A DNA stretch of 64,000 bases from Porticoccus sp002341315. Lineage in GTDB: Bacteria; Pseudomonadota; Gammaproteobacteria; Pseudomonadales; Porticoccaceae. The DNA lies in the NCBI RefSeq assembly GCF_047634355.1, contig NZ_JBLIAL010000013.1. One strand, given 5' to 3'. The notes under the pieces are model-generated. The model was not told the origin of the DNA and did no database searches. It saw nothing but the letters and a program-made list of their open reading frames with translations. Below are positions 45,065-52,572 of this stretch, in pieces (the first letter of the stretch is position 1; each line of letters opens with the position of its first letter). The position numbers and the translations under genes are program-made.

Positions 45065-46282
45065 TTAAATCCAGAACTGCCAGGGGCGTTTTTGTACTTC
45101 TTTGTCTTCCTTGCGGCGTCCGGGATTTTGACGTCGGTCTTTTTTCCCCGGTTCGTATCGGACTTCCTGGCGAGGATCCGTGAAAGAGCGCCTTTCACCT
45201 TTTCTTGAGTCGGGCCCGCCGTATACCCCAGTTTGGGTTAACTCTCTTGCCTGAAAGAGGCTCTCTTTGCTTGGCGGGATTTCCTCGGGTTTTGGCTGGA
45301 TAGCCAGCCCCACTTGAGGTGCGGGGGCCGGTGGAGTCCTGCGAGTGGTGTCCGAGATATCAACTACTTTTTTTTTAGTGTCGCTAATGGCCACAGGTGC
45401 CACCTGGGGTGGTGTATCGTAGGTGTCCTGAACAGCAAAATCGAGATCGGGAAGCATGGTCTTCGATGTCAGCTGCTCCTGATTTATTTCGCCCAATACT
45501 ATCTTGGCGTCGTTAATGCTGATTTTATGCAATTCTTCAACGCAGGCATGTAAAAAAAGTCGACTGCAAATCATATTGATGCGTCGAGGAATACCCTCGC
45601 TGACTTTGTGGATCACGGGGTAAATGGCATTACTGATAGCCGGGTCTCCTTTCCAGCCAACCTGATTCAACCTGTGTTTGATGTAACCCTTGGTTTCCTC
45701 TTCATTCAGGGATGCCAAATGGCAGGCGGCCACGAGTCGCTGGTGCACTTGTTCCATATTTGGCTGCTGAACAATACCCCTGAGCTCTTCCTGACCCAAA
45801 AGAAAAATCTGCAGCAGGGGTTGTCGGCTCATCTGCAAATTGGTGAGTAATCGAAGTTCTTCCAGTGCGGCTGTGGAGAGGTCCTGAGCTTCGTCAATGA
45901 TCAGGAGGGCGCGCTTGCCGGTTTTGTAGTCGTTGACAAAAAGCCGGGTCAGCTGCTGCAGGAGCAGTGATTTATGGTCTGTGTTGGAAGACAAGCCAAA
46001 CGCATCGGCAACCATTCGCAACAGGTCGTCGGCCCCCAGCTGTGTGCAGACCAGCATGGCGACATTCACTTGATCTTCCCGAAGACTTTCCACAAGATCG
46101 CTGACAAGGGTCGTTTTGCCCGTGCCGGGCTTGCCCGTAATCATCACAAAGCCTTCGGCGCGCTGAAACGCATACTGCATGTAAGCCTTGGCTTTGGCGT
46201 AACTGCGGTGGTTAAAGCAGAACCGATGATCCGGACTTAGTCGGAAGGGTTCGGCCTTGAGGTCATAAAATTGTTCATACAT
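45065..46282 (-). CDS. XrtA/PEP-CTERM system-associated ATPase (ExeA/GspA-like)
   Basis: The 405-residue AAA-type ATPase begins MYEQFYDLKAEPFRLSPDHR, the start shared by the ExeA-like ATPases found in PEP-CTERM/exosortase A loci. Walker A GKPGTGKTTL lies at about residues 50-59 and Walker B LLIIDEAQDLS at about 127-137. After about residue 275 comes a long, proline-rich and strongly basic tail ending in RPWQFWI, which is likely disordered. In such loci it is usually beside polysaccharide or exosortase genes; its role there is unproven. Confidence 0.88.
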   Translation of the reverse strand: MYEQFYDLKAEPFRLSPDHRFCFNHRSYAKAKAYMQYAFQRAEGFVMITGKPGTGKTTLVSDLVESLREDQVNVAMLVCTQLGADDLLRMVADAFGLSSNTDHKSLLLQQLTRLFVNDYKTGKRALLIIDEAQDLSTAALEELRLLTNLQMSRQPLLQIFLLGQEELRGIVQQPNMEQVHQRLVAACHLASLNEEETKGYIKHRLNQVGWKGDPAISNAIYPVIHKVSEGIPRRINMICSRLFLHACVEELHKISINDAKIVLGEINQEQLTSKTMLPDLDFAVQDTYDTPPQVAPVAISDTKKKVVDISDTTRRTPPAPAPQVGLAIQPKPEEIPPSKESLFQARELTQTGVYGGPDSRKGERRSFTDPRQEVRYEPGKKDRRQNPGRRKEDKEVQKRPWQFWI

Positions 46283-46324
46283 GGGAATTGGCCGAATTGT
46301 ATTGGTGAGTTTGTGACTCCGCTG

Positions 46325-46353
46325 AGTATAAATTGAGCATATAAAATCAGCAA
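46325..46353 (-). promoter_or_regulatory. candidate sigma-70 promoter for the ATPase gene
   Basis: On the minus strand, TTGCTG (46353-46348) and TATACT (46330-46325) are separated by 17 bases, 42 bases before the ATG of the ATPase gene. The -10 box matches 5 of 6 and the -35 box 3 of 6 consensus bases. Confidence 0.45.
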
Positions 46354-46456
46354 CTTAATGCTTTTGCGCCTATGATTTATTCGCTATAACCAAAATCGGC
46401 GGGATTGAAAGCAAATGATACCTGTCTATCGTTAAACATGACGTGAGGAGCGTTAA

Positions 46457-46657
46457 GTGAGAATTCTATCGAATCTGGCCACAGTGGCGGGTATTGCCGG
46501 TGTAGTCATCTGTCTGCTCGCTGGTGTTATTCGTCTGATGGGCGATTACTACTTTGTGGGTTTTGAAATACTGACCCTGTTTAATATCGGTGTTGCAGCG
46601 ATGGTTTTTAGTTGTCTGTTAAAGCTTGAGTATATCGTGTATTCACTCAAGCGGTGA
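46457..46657 (+). CDS. small two-segment membrane protein of unknown function
   Basis: This 66-residue gene starts with GTG preceded by a strong GAGGAG Shine-Dalgarno 6 bases upstream (46445-46450). The product has two hydrophobic segments (about 8-30 and 36-56) with a short polar loop GDYYFVGF between them and a basic end YSLKR. It is on the opposite strand from its neighbours, between the XrtA ATPase gene and the HprK-type cassette. A possible TTGAAA / TATCGT promoter with 16-base spacing lies at 46404-46431. No family was recognised. Confidence 0.7.
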   Translation: MRILSNLATVAGIAGVVICLLAGVIRLMGDYYFVGFEILTLFNIGVAAMVFSCLLKLEYIVYSLKR

Positions 46658-46690
46658 TAGTTGCTGTGGCGGGCAATGCCCTGAGAGCGC

Positions 46691-47779
46691 TTAATTTTCC
46701 TGCTTGATCGCTTTTCTTAGCAGGTGCGGAATCAGTAGCTGCATGGGCATGCGAAGATAGTGTGATCTGATAAATAAAATAAAGCGGGCAAGCCCCAGTA
46801 AACGGGTTCTCTGACCAATGCAGTTTGGCATCATGGCTTTCAGTAACATCTTGTCCATTAGGTATCTGGAGCAATAGAGGGGTTCTGCCTCGGCGGACAT
46901 GTTTCCTGTCAGCTCACCGGGAACGGGCGTTTTAAGTAGCATCCTGGCATAGCGCAGTCCGTAATAGAGTGATCGTGACAGGTGGAGTGTCTTTGCCCGG
47001 GTGAGGAGGTCGGCCCAGGCGTCGCCACTCTCCAGAGAGTACTCACGCAGCAACGCATCCAGATCGACAACATCGCGTAGCCCCTGCTCGAAGTCCCCTT
47101 CATGAAAAAGATGGGCGGCACTGTGCAGAATCATGTCCTGGAGAGAGAGAACATACATTCCCGGATAATCTTTCAGCTCAATCACCTGCTCCCATATTTT
47201 ATTGATATCAGGTTTTGCATCGGCGGTAGGCGGAAGAATGGTGTGGTGAACATCCAGGTCTGTTTGTCTTTTCAGGTGTTTTAGTGGCGGTAGTTCATGC
47301 ATCCAGGTGCGATAATATTTCTGGTCATAGGGGTCTATCTTTGTGCAAAACCACCCGTGTTTGATAAGTGCTTTTTCAGCCTCTTTTAATTGTTCATTCC
47401 TGACCAGAATATCGATGTCGCCAAACAGTCGACCTTGAAATGCATCGCGTTCACTCATGACATAGGCAGCACCTTTGAGCAAGGCAAAGGGAATGCCGAC
47501 CTCGCTCAGTGCAGTATAAATTTGCAATATCTCCCACTTCACTGAGCGGAGGTTGCTCAATGACACCAGTTGGGCACTGAGCAGGTGAGACTGAAGATGC
47601 TCAGGCACAAAAGACAAAAGATCGAATGTTTCGACGAGGTGCGCCATACGGCTCAATAAATTGCTGCGTCTCGCCTGACGAACAAGCATCTGCCATTCGC
47701 CCGGTGAAAGTCTAGGGGCACTGTGTTGCGGATCGCGAAGGAAGCGAACCAGGCAGCTTTTCATGATTGGCTCAGGCAT
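46691..47779 (-). CDS. nucleotidyltransferase family protein of the HprK-related cassette
   Basis: The 362-residue protein is of the nucleotidyltransferase family often found beside HprK-related kinases (NTP_transf_5 type). It has LLKGAAYVM (about 100-108) and GDIDILV (120-126), where the two Asp are the expected metal ligands, and a helical C-terminal part. The ATG at 47779 is chosen over a TTG at 47782; it overlaps the kinase gene by 8 bases. What it transfers and to what is unknown. It is the last gene of the four-gene cassette that begins with the Tat-exported protein. Confidence 0.8.
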   Translation of the reverse strand: MPEPIMKSCLVRFLRDPQHSAPRLSPGEWQMLVRQARRSNLLSRMAHLVETFDLLSFVPEHLQSHLLSAQLVSLSNLRSVKWEILQIYTALSEVGIPFALLKGAAYVMSERDAFQGRLFGDIDILVRNEQLKEAEKALIKHGWFCTKIDPYDQKYYRTWMHELPPLKHLKRQTDLDVHHTILPPTADAKPDINKIWEQVIELKDYPGMYVLSLQDMILHSAAHLFHEGDFEQGLRDVVDLDALLREYSLESGDAWADLLTRAKTLHLSRSLYYGLRYARMLLKTPVPGELTGNMSAEAEPLYCSRYLMDKMLLKAMMPNCIGQRTRLLGLARFILFIRSHYLRMPMQLLIPHLLRKAIKQEN

Positions 47780-48680
47780 CAATCAGGTTCCCTAGTGTGG
47801 CATAGGCGTCATCCAGGTTTTGGTAGTTCAATCTGAAGCATTCGCACTGGTCGAGCAGGGCTGTCAGCACACTAAAGGCGGTTGAGCCGAGTATGTGATA
47901 ATTGAAGCTGTTTTCTGCCAGTTCGAGAAACGTCCTGCCCTTGCTTAAAGGCAATAATTCAATACTCGTGTCCTTGCGGTATTTGGGGAAGATGATGGCG
48001 GCCGGCACAGCAGGTTCATCACTTCTTGCTACGCTGCTCATGGGTGCACACATGTGGGCTACGCTGCCTTTGGCGGTATCATGCACGGGCTTCCCCACAA
48101 AGATGTCATCATTTGCAAATGATCTGACGATATCAATGGACTCGTTTTTAAGGCTTATCGGTCTTGGGATCGGCGTGATTAAGCCGGTTTCAGTCGAAAG
48201 CAGTGCCATTTCATCGGACAGAAGCCGCCACCCCTGGCTAACAAGGCCCGCACAGAGAGTGCTTTTACCGCTACCTGGCGTACCTGGAAAAATGATTGCC
48301 TTGCCATTTTTTTCCACAACTGCGGAATGGATGACCAGATATTGGTGTGCATTGTTGGCTACGCACCAGTTGAGCCCCCATTCGAACATGGCAAAAGATT
48401 GGGTTTGTGGCAGAGGCTTGAAAGGCAGGTAGCCGTCAAAGGAGAAAGTGGCCTGCGGGCGGATCCACCGTCTGATTAACGACGGAGATTGCAGCGCGAT
48501 ATGGAAATCGACCCGGTGGATATCCTCCAGAGTATAGGCGCCGTATAGGCCACTGAGATTTTCTGCAACGTTTGGCAGGGATGACGACAGGTTGACCACG
48601 AAGGGGCCAATTTTCAGGTTGATGCCGTCTCCTGCGAGCTGCTGTTTTAATTTTCGAAGCGGTATCGATGAAAGCAGCAA
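47772..48680 (-). CDS. HprK-related kinase A
   Basis: The 302-residue protein is a P-loop kinase of the HPr-kinase-like type, with VIHSAVVEKNGKAI (116-129), Walker A GTPGSGKSTL at 133-142 and LLSDEMAL around Asp156. It lacks the N-terminal regulatory domain of true HPr kinase/phosphorylase, so it is not expected to act on HPr. It lies 5 bases after the PqqD-like gene and overlaps the nucleotidyltransferase gene. HprK-like kinases with this partner set are known as the HPr-rel-A type; their substrate is not established. Confidence 0.85.
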   Translation of the reverse strand: MLLSSIPLRKLKQQLAGDGINLKIGPFVVNLSSSLPNVAENLSGLYGAYTLEDIHRVDFHIALQSPSLIRRWIRPQATFSFDGYLPFKPLPQTQSFAMFEWGLNWCVANNAHQYLVIHSAVVEKNGKAIIFPGTPGSGKSTLCAGLVSQGWRLLSDEMALLSTETGLITPIPRPISLKNESIDIVRSFANDDIFVGKPVHDTAKGSVAHMCAPMSSVARSDEPAVPAAIIFPKYRKDTSIELLPLSKGRTFLELAENSFNYHILGSTAFSVLTALLDQCECFRLNYQNLDDAYATLGNLIDA

Positions 48681-48685
48681 AGGAG

Positions 48686-48973
48686 TTATTCCCCTATCGC
48701 TGAAATTAAGTGCATGTCCTGAAGTTTCTGCAAGGTGGTGCAGAGATATTCATCGATTTCTGTTTCAGACACATCATCCAACTGCTCTTTGAGCAAGAGA
48801 CTGAGTTGGTCGTATCGGGTTGGTGCTGCTGCAATGGTGATCAGGATCTTGGCGGCCGTTGCTTCCAGCAAATGGGTTTCCCCGGAAACCGGATTGTACA
48901 TGACACACTCCTCCTCCCATTGGCGATAGAGGCAGGAATGACAGGAGGAAGAGAAAGTATCGGCACTATTCAT
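48686..48973 (-). CDS. PqqD-family (RRE-like) peptide-binding protein of the HPr-rel-A type
   Basis: The 95-residue protein resembles PqqD, the small winged-helix protein that binds precursor peptides for modifying enzymes. The pattern WEEECVMYNPVSGETHLLEA (about 19-38) followed by two to three helices is the PqqD-like core. An N-terminal CHSCLY pair of cysteines precedes it. It lies 25 bases after the Tat-exported protein and 5 before the kinase, so it is a plausible substrate-presenting partner; this is inference. Confidence 0.8.
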   Translation of the reverse strand: MNSADTFSSSCHSCLYRQWEEECVMYNPVSGETHLLEATAAKILITIAAAPTRYDQLSLLLKEQLDDVSETEIDEYLCTTLQKLQDMHLISAIGE

Positions 48974-48998
48974 AATGCCGATACTTTAAAGCAAAAAC

Positions 48999-49655
48999 TT
49001 ACCAGGTTGAATCCAGAAATGATCCGATGCTTCCTGTATAGGGCTCCGGTATGGTTGATGGATCGTTATACAGTCCAACAAGCTGGCTGGGTGTTATGAC
49101 ATAGGTTATGCCGCTGTGCGAGGCATTCAGGAGCGCCGCTACAAAATGGCCTGCAAAGTTGCCTGTGCTGCCACCGGGATTTTCATTCAAAATAGTGGCC
49201 ATTGGCAGGTGGCAGACGCTGGCGAGTTCGGAGGGACAACCCAAGCCATAATAACCCAGGGCTTCGGAGAGCGTTGTCCCCTCTACGTAGCACTCAGGCT
49301 GATTTTTGTTGTTGCGGCCACATTTTTTCTTTTTCCCGCTGCCACCCTGGGTGTAGGTTGCCTTTGGGTCATAAATGCCATATTGAAATGGGGTGCTGTT
49401 CCAGTCGGGCTCACTGCCACCTACGTTTTTCCAGCCGCCGGGGCTCCAGCCGGGGCTGCATTGACCCCTATCCTGGTACAAATGTCCGGACATCATGTTG
49501 GACAGGCAGGGGGCCCCCAGCGCAGAGGGGCTGGCGAGGGACATGAGAATCGGCGCCGCAGCACCGATACGGGAAAAATTACGGCGTGAGATATTTACTG
49601 AAGAATTAGGTTCAGCACCTTTCTTGGTTGCATGATTTTGTGAGTCGTTTTCCAT
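48999..49655 (-). CDS. Tat-exported cysteine-rich protein of unknown function
   Basis: The 218-residue protein has a Tat signal: SRRNFSR at 23-29 followed by a weakly hydrophobic stretch to about residue 48. The mature part has six cysteines (50, 66, 112, 122, 140, 148), suited to disulfides outside the cytoplasm, a Gly/Trp-rich segment (CSPGWSPGGWKN, 66-77), a basic KKKK stretch and a C terminus FLDSTW. No known enzyme domain was recognised. It is the first gene of the HprK-like cassette and has a sigma-54 promoter match upstream, so it may be the protein modified by the cassette. Confidence 0.75.
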   Translation of the reverse strand: MENDSQNHATKKGAEPNSSVNISRRNFSRIGAAAPILMSLASPSALGAPCLSNMMSGHLYQDRGQCSPGWSPGGWKNVGGSEPDWNSTPFQYGIYDPKATYTQGGSGKKKKCGRNNKNQPECYVEGTTLSEALGYYGLGCPSELASVCHLPMATILNENPGGSTGNFAGHFVAALLNASHSGITYVITPSQLVGLYNDPSTIPEPYTGSIGSFLDSTW

Positions 49656-49703
49656 TGCTCCAAACCTGTATCTACGGGGTTTTATTTGATATGAAAATTA
49701 TTC

Positions 49704-49719
49704 TGCAATAAATGGGCCA
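49704..49719 (-). promoter_or_regulatory. sigma-54 (-24/-12) promoter of the HprK-like cassette
   Basis: Read on the minus strand, TGGCCC-ATTTA-TTGCA (49719-49704) matches the sigma-54 consensus TGGCAC-N5-TTGCA at 15 of 16 positions that matter apart from one base in the -24 box. The invariant GG and GC are exactly ten bases apart. It lies about 50 bases before the ATG of the Tat-exported protein. PrsR, encoded at 54666-56021, is a sigma-54 activator and a natural candidate regulator. Confidence 0.75.
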
Positions 49720-49795
49720 TCATTTTTAAGTCTTTATTAATCAGTGCGTTGCGATCATAAAAACGAGTTTTCTTTTTGACAAGGTAGCCGACTGT

Positions 49796-49827
49796 CTCGC
49801 GATGTAAAAAAAGCTGACAGCCGCGAG
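49796..49827. promoter_or_regulatory. inverted repeat upstream of the sigma-54 promoter
   Basis: CTCGCG (49796-49801) and CGCGAG (49822-49827) form an inverted repeat with a 20-base spacer. It lies about 77 to 108 bases upstream of the -24 box, the distance at which activators of sigma-54 promoters usually bind. It could equally be part of the 3' end of the nucleotide-sugar dehydrogenase transcript. No protein assignment can be made. Confidence 0.3.
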
Positions 49828-49892
49828 GCCCCAGATAATCTGTTTAATGATGATAGTTGATACAATGCTTTCTAGTATGACCTTTGGGGCGC

Positions 49893-51206
49893 CTAGAGCC
49901 GCCATATATCGATATTTTTCTCTTCAAACAATGACCTGTCGAGCATTGACTTAACATCAATGATAGTAGCATTTTCAGCCATGATGGTGCCAAGTTCAGT
50001 AGCGGATAGCTTCTTATAGTGTTGGTGGGCGACTGCTAGAACCACCGCATGTGCGTTTTTGATTTGACTCCAGGGGGTAAGTTCCACGCCGTACTCTTCA
50101 ATAGCCTCGCTGCTTTCTGCCATTGGATCATGAACAATGATATTGCAGTGATACTCTCTGAGTTCTGCGATGATATCAGCCACTTTTGAGTTTCGGAGGT
50201 CGGGACAATCCTCTTTGAATGTCAGCCCCAGGATCACTACATTGGCACCGCAGACCGGGTGACCTTTCTTGACCAGTTGTTTTACCGTCTGTTCGGCAAT
50301 GTATTTGCCCATGCCATCGTTGGTTTGTCGGCCAGCGAGAATAACCTGGGGATGGTGGCCCTCTGCTTCGGCTTTAAAGGTGAGGTAGTAGGGGTCGACG
50401 CCAATACAGTGTCCACCCACCAATCCTGGGCGAAACGGTAGGAAATTCCATTTTGTTCCCGCTGTTTCCAGAACGTCCAGTGTGTCTATACCGAGTTTAT
50501 GAAAAATAAGGGACAGTTCGTTCATCAGCGCAATATTAAGGTCGCGCTGAGTATTCTCGATTACTTTTGCTGCTTCAGCTACCTTGATGCTGGCAGCCCG
50601 ATAAACGCCGGCAGTAATAATCTGTTCGTAGGTTTGGGCCACTTTTTCCAGGGTTTCGGGGGTGTCACCAGAGACTACTTTGACGATGGTTTCCAGCCGA
50701 TGAACTTTATCGCCGGGATTGATGCGTTCCGGAGAGTAGCCAATAAAGAAGCCATTTTGTCCGTCCTCACTGATTGCACCGGGCTTGCCAAGCCAGGGCA
50801 TCCCGGATACCGACTCCAATATGGGTGCGCAGGTTTCTTCAGTGCAGCCCGGATATACGGTTGATTCATACACGACAGTAGTGCCTGGACTGAGGTGCGC
50901 GGCAATGGTTCTGGATGCCCCGTGTACAGCCCTCAGGTCAGGTTTGTGGGCCTGGTCGATGGGGGTGGGGACGGCGATGATGATAACGCTGGCTTCCGCT
51001 AATTTGGCGGGATCATCAGTGAGTTCAAGGTGGGTGGCTGCGGCCAGGTCTTCTGGTGCTACTTCTCCACTGGGGTCTTTCCCCGAAAGATAGGCGGCCA
51101 GCTTTTTCTTGTCGAGATCAAAGCCAATGGTTGGCAGTTTTTTGCCAAATGCGACGGCCAAAGGCAGTCCTACATACCCTAATCCAACAACTGCTACTTT
51201 CTTCAC
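49893..51206 (-). CDS. tviB: UDP-N-acetylhexosamine 6-dehydrogenase (TviB/WbpO-like)
   Basis: The 437-residue enzyme oxidises a UDP-N-acetylhexosamine at C6 to the uronic acid. It has the NAD-binding VGLGYVGLPLA (7-17), the hinge IENTQRDLNIALMNE and the catalytic cysteine in GGHCIGVDPYY (about residue 265-275). It is most like the Vi-antigen TviB and Pseudomonas WbpO. It follows the epimerase gene on the same strand after 40 bases, so the pair makes UDP-N-acetylgalactosaminuronic acid, a building block for the exopolysaccharide or O-antigen. Confidence 0.88.
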   Translation of the reverse strand: MKKVAVVGLGYVGLPLAVAFGKKLPTIGFDLDKKKLAAYLSGKDPSGEVAPEDLAAATHLELTDDPAKLAEASVIIIAVPTPIDQAHKPDLRAVHGASRTIAAHLSPGTTVVYESTVYPGCTEETCAPILESVSGMPWLGKPGAISEDGQNGFFIGYSPERINPGDKVHRLETIVKVVSGDTPETLEKVAQTYEQIITAGVYRAASIKVAEAAKVIENTQRDLNIALMNELSLIFHKLGIDTLDVLETAGTKWNFLPFRPGLVGGHCIGVDPYYLTFKAEAEGHHPQVILAGRQTNDGMGKYIAEQTVKQLVKKGHPVCGANVVILGLTFKEDCPDLRNSKVADIIAELREYHCNIIVHDPMAESSEAIEEYGVELTPWSQIKNAHAVVLAVAHQHYKKLSATELGTIMAENATIIDVKSMLDRSLFEEKNIDIWRL

Positions 51207-51246
51207 AATATCTCCCGTGTCCCTATGAGACCGTTGACGAATTATT

Positions 51247-52275
51247 TTAATCCGCTGTCTTTTTTAAAAACCAATCCAGCGTAGCCTGTAACCCCTGGTG
51301 GACGTTATGGGAGGGCTGGTATCCGAGCAACGAGTTGGCCTTTTCAATGTTTGCCCGTGAGTGTCGAACATCGCCAGGGCGCAATGCCCGGTGCTTGGCC
51401 GTCAAACTGTTGATATTCGGGTAGTGACTCCCGAGAAGCATTTTTATCGAAGAAAAAAGCTCGTTCAGGCTGGTTTGATCGCCGCACGCGACATTATATA
51501 TCTGATTGATGGCGGCCGGATTTTCAGTGGTTGCGGCCAGCAGGTTGGCCTGGATGGTATTGTCGATAAAACAAAAATCCCGTGATGTTTCCCCGTCACC
51601 ATTGATGAAGCAGTCTTCTCCTGACAGTAGTTGCCCGAACCACTTGGGTATGACAGCGGCATATGCCCCGTTTGGATCCTGTCTTGGCCCAAAAACATTA
51701 AAGTAGCGGAGGCCTATGTTTTCCATGCCATAAGTTCGGGCGAAGACATCCGCATACAGTTCGTTCACGTACTTGGTGACGGCGTAGGGTGAAAGTGGGC
51801 GCCCAATTTCATCTTCGACTTTGGGGAGTCCCGGATGGTCGCCATAGGTGGAGGATGAAGCTGCATACACAAAGCGCTTTACCTCGGTATCCCTTGCCGC
51901 CACCAGCATATTCAGAAAGCCATCAATATTTGAACTGTTGGTTGTAATGGGGTCTTCAATAGATCTTGGTACGCTTCCCAGAGCTGCCTGATGAAGAACG
52001 ATATCGACATCCTTGCATGCATTTATACAGTCATTCAGGTTACGGATATCGTGTGGGTAAAAGGTAAACCTGCCCCAGTTGTTGCCGCTTTCGGCTTGCA
52101 CGTCGTCCAGGTTGGATTGATGTCCGGTTGAGAAATTATCAATGCCGACAACCCGTTGCTCCAGTTCAAGCAAGGTTTTGAGGAGGCTGGAACCGATAAA
52201 CCCTGCAACACCAGTAATTAACCAGGTTTTCGGTTTTGATCTTAGTGATTGCTGTAGATCGCTGTACGATGTCAC
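51247..52275 (-). CDS. wbpP: UDP-N-acetylhexosamine 4-epimerase (TviC/WbpP-like)
   Basis: The 342-residue short-chain epimerase has the NAD motif GVAGFIGS, the serine region AASSSTYGDHPG and the YxxxK pair in SPYAVTKYVNELYA. The GTG at 52275 was chosen over one at 52335 because an AAGGA Shine-Dalgarno lies 8 bases upstream (52284-52288) and the length then matches WbpP. It acts with the dehydrogenase downstream (C4 epimerisation of UDP-GlcNAc or its uronic acid), giving UDP-GalNAcA. Confidence 0.88.
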   Translation of the reverse strand: MTSYSDLQQSLRSKPKTWLITGVAGFIGSSLLKTLLELEQRVVGIDNFSTGHQSNLDDVQAESGNNWGRFTFYPHDIRNLNDCINACKDVDIVLHQAALGSVPRSIEDPITTNSSNIDGFLNMLVAARDTEVKRFVYAASSSTYGDHPGLPKVEDEIGRPLSPYAVTKYVNELYADVFARTYGMENIGLRYFNVFGPRQDPNGAYAAVIPKWFGQLLSGEDCFINGDGETSRDFCFIDNTIQANLLAATTENPAAINQIYNVACGDQTSLNELFSSIKMLLGSHYPNINSLTAKHRALRPGDVRHSRANIEKANSLLGYQPSHNVHQGLQATLDWFLKKTAD

Positions 52276-52572
52276 CGATATTATCCTTGATTCGTTGGTA
52301 GCTAATCCATATGTTGCGATTGTCTCGTCCACCACAAAGCGGTAGATGGAAGGGCAGTAACTGATAGCAGCCAGCTGGGCTTTTTGGTTGAATTGCCTTC
52401 GGGCAAAAACACCGCTTCGATTACCTCAGCAGTATGTCCGATTAAATTTAAGGTGCTGAGTATAGTGTTAAAGGCAGTTCTGATCCAGAATCCGCTAGTG
52501 TGCAAAATCTGTTGCTGAATGGAGACGCTTTATGATCGACGGGATCTTGAAATCAGGTCTGCAGGTTCTCGC

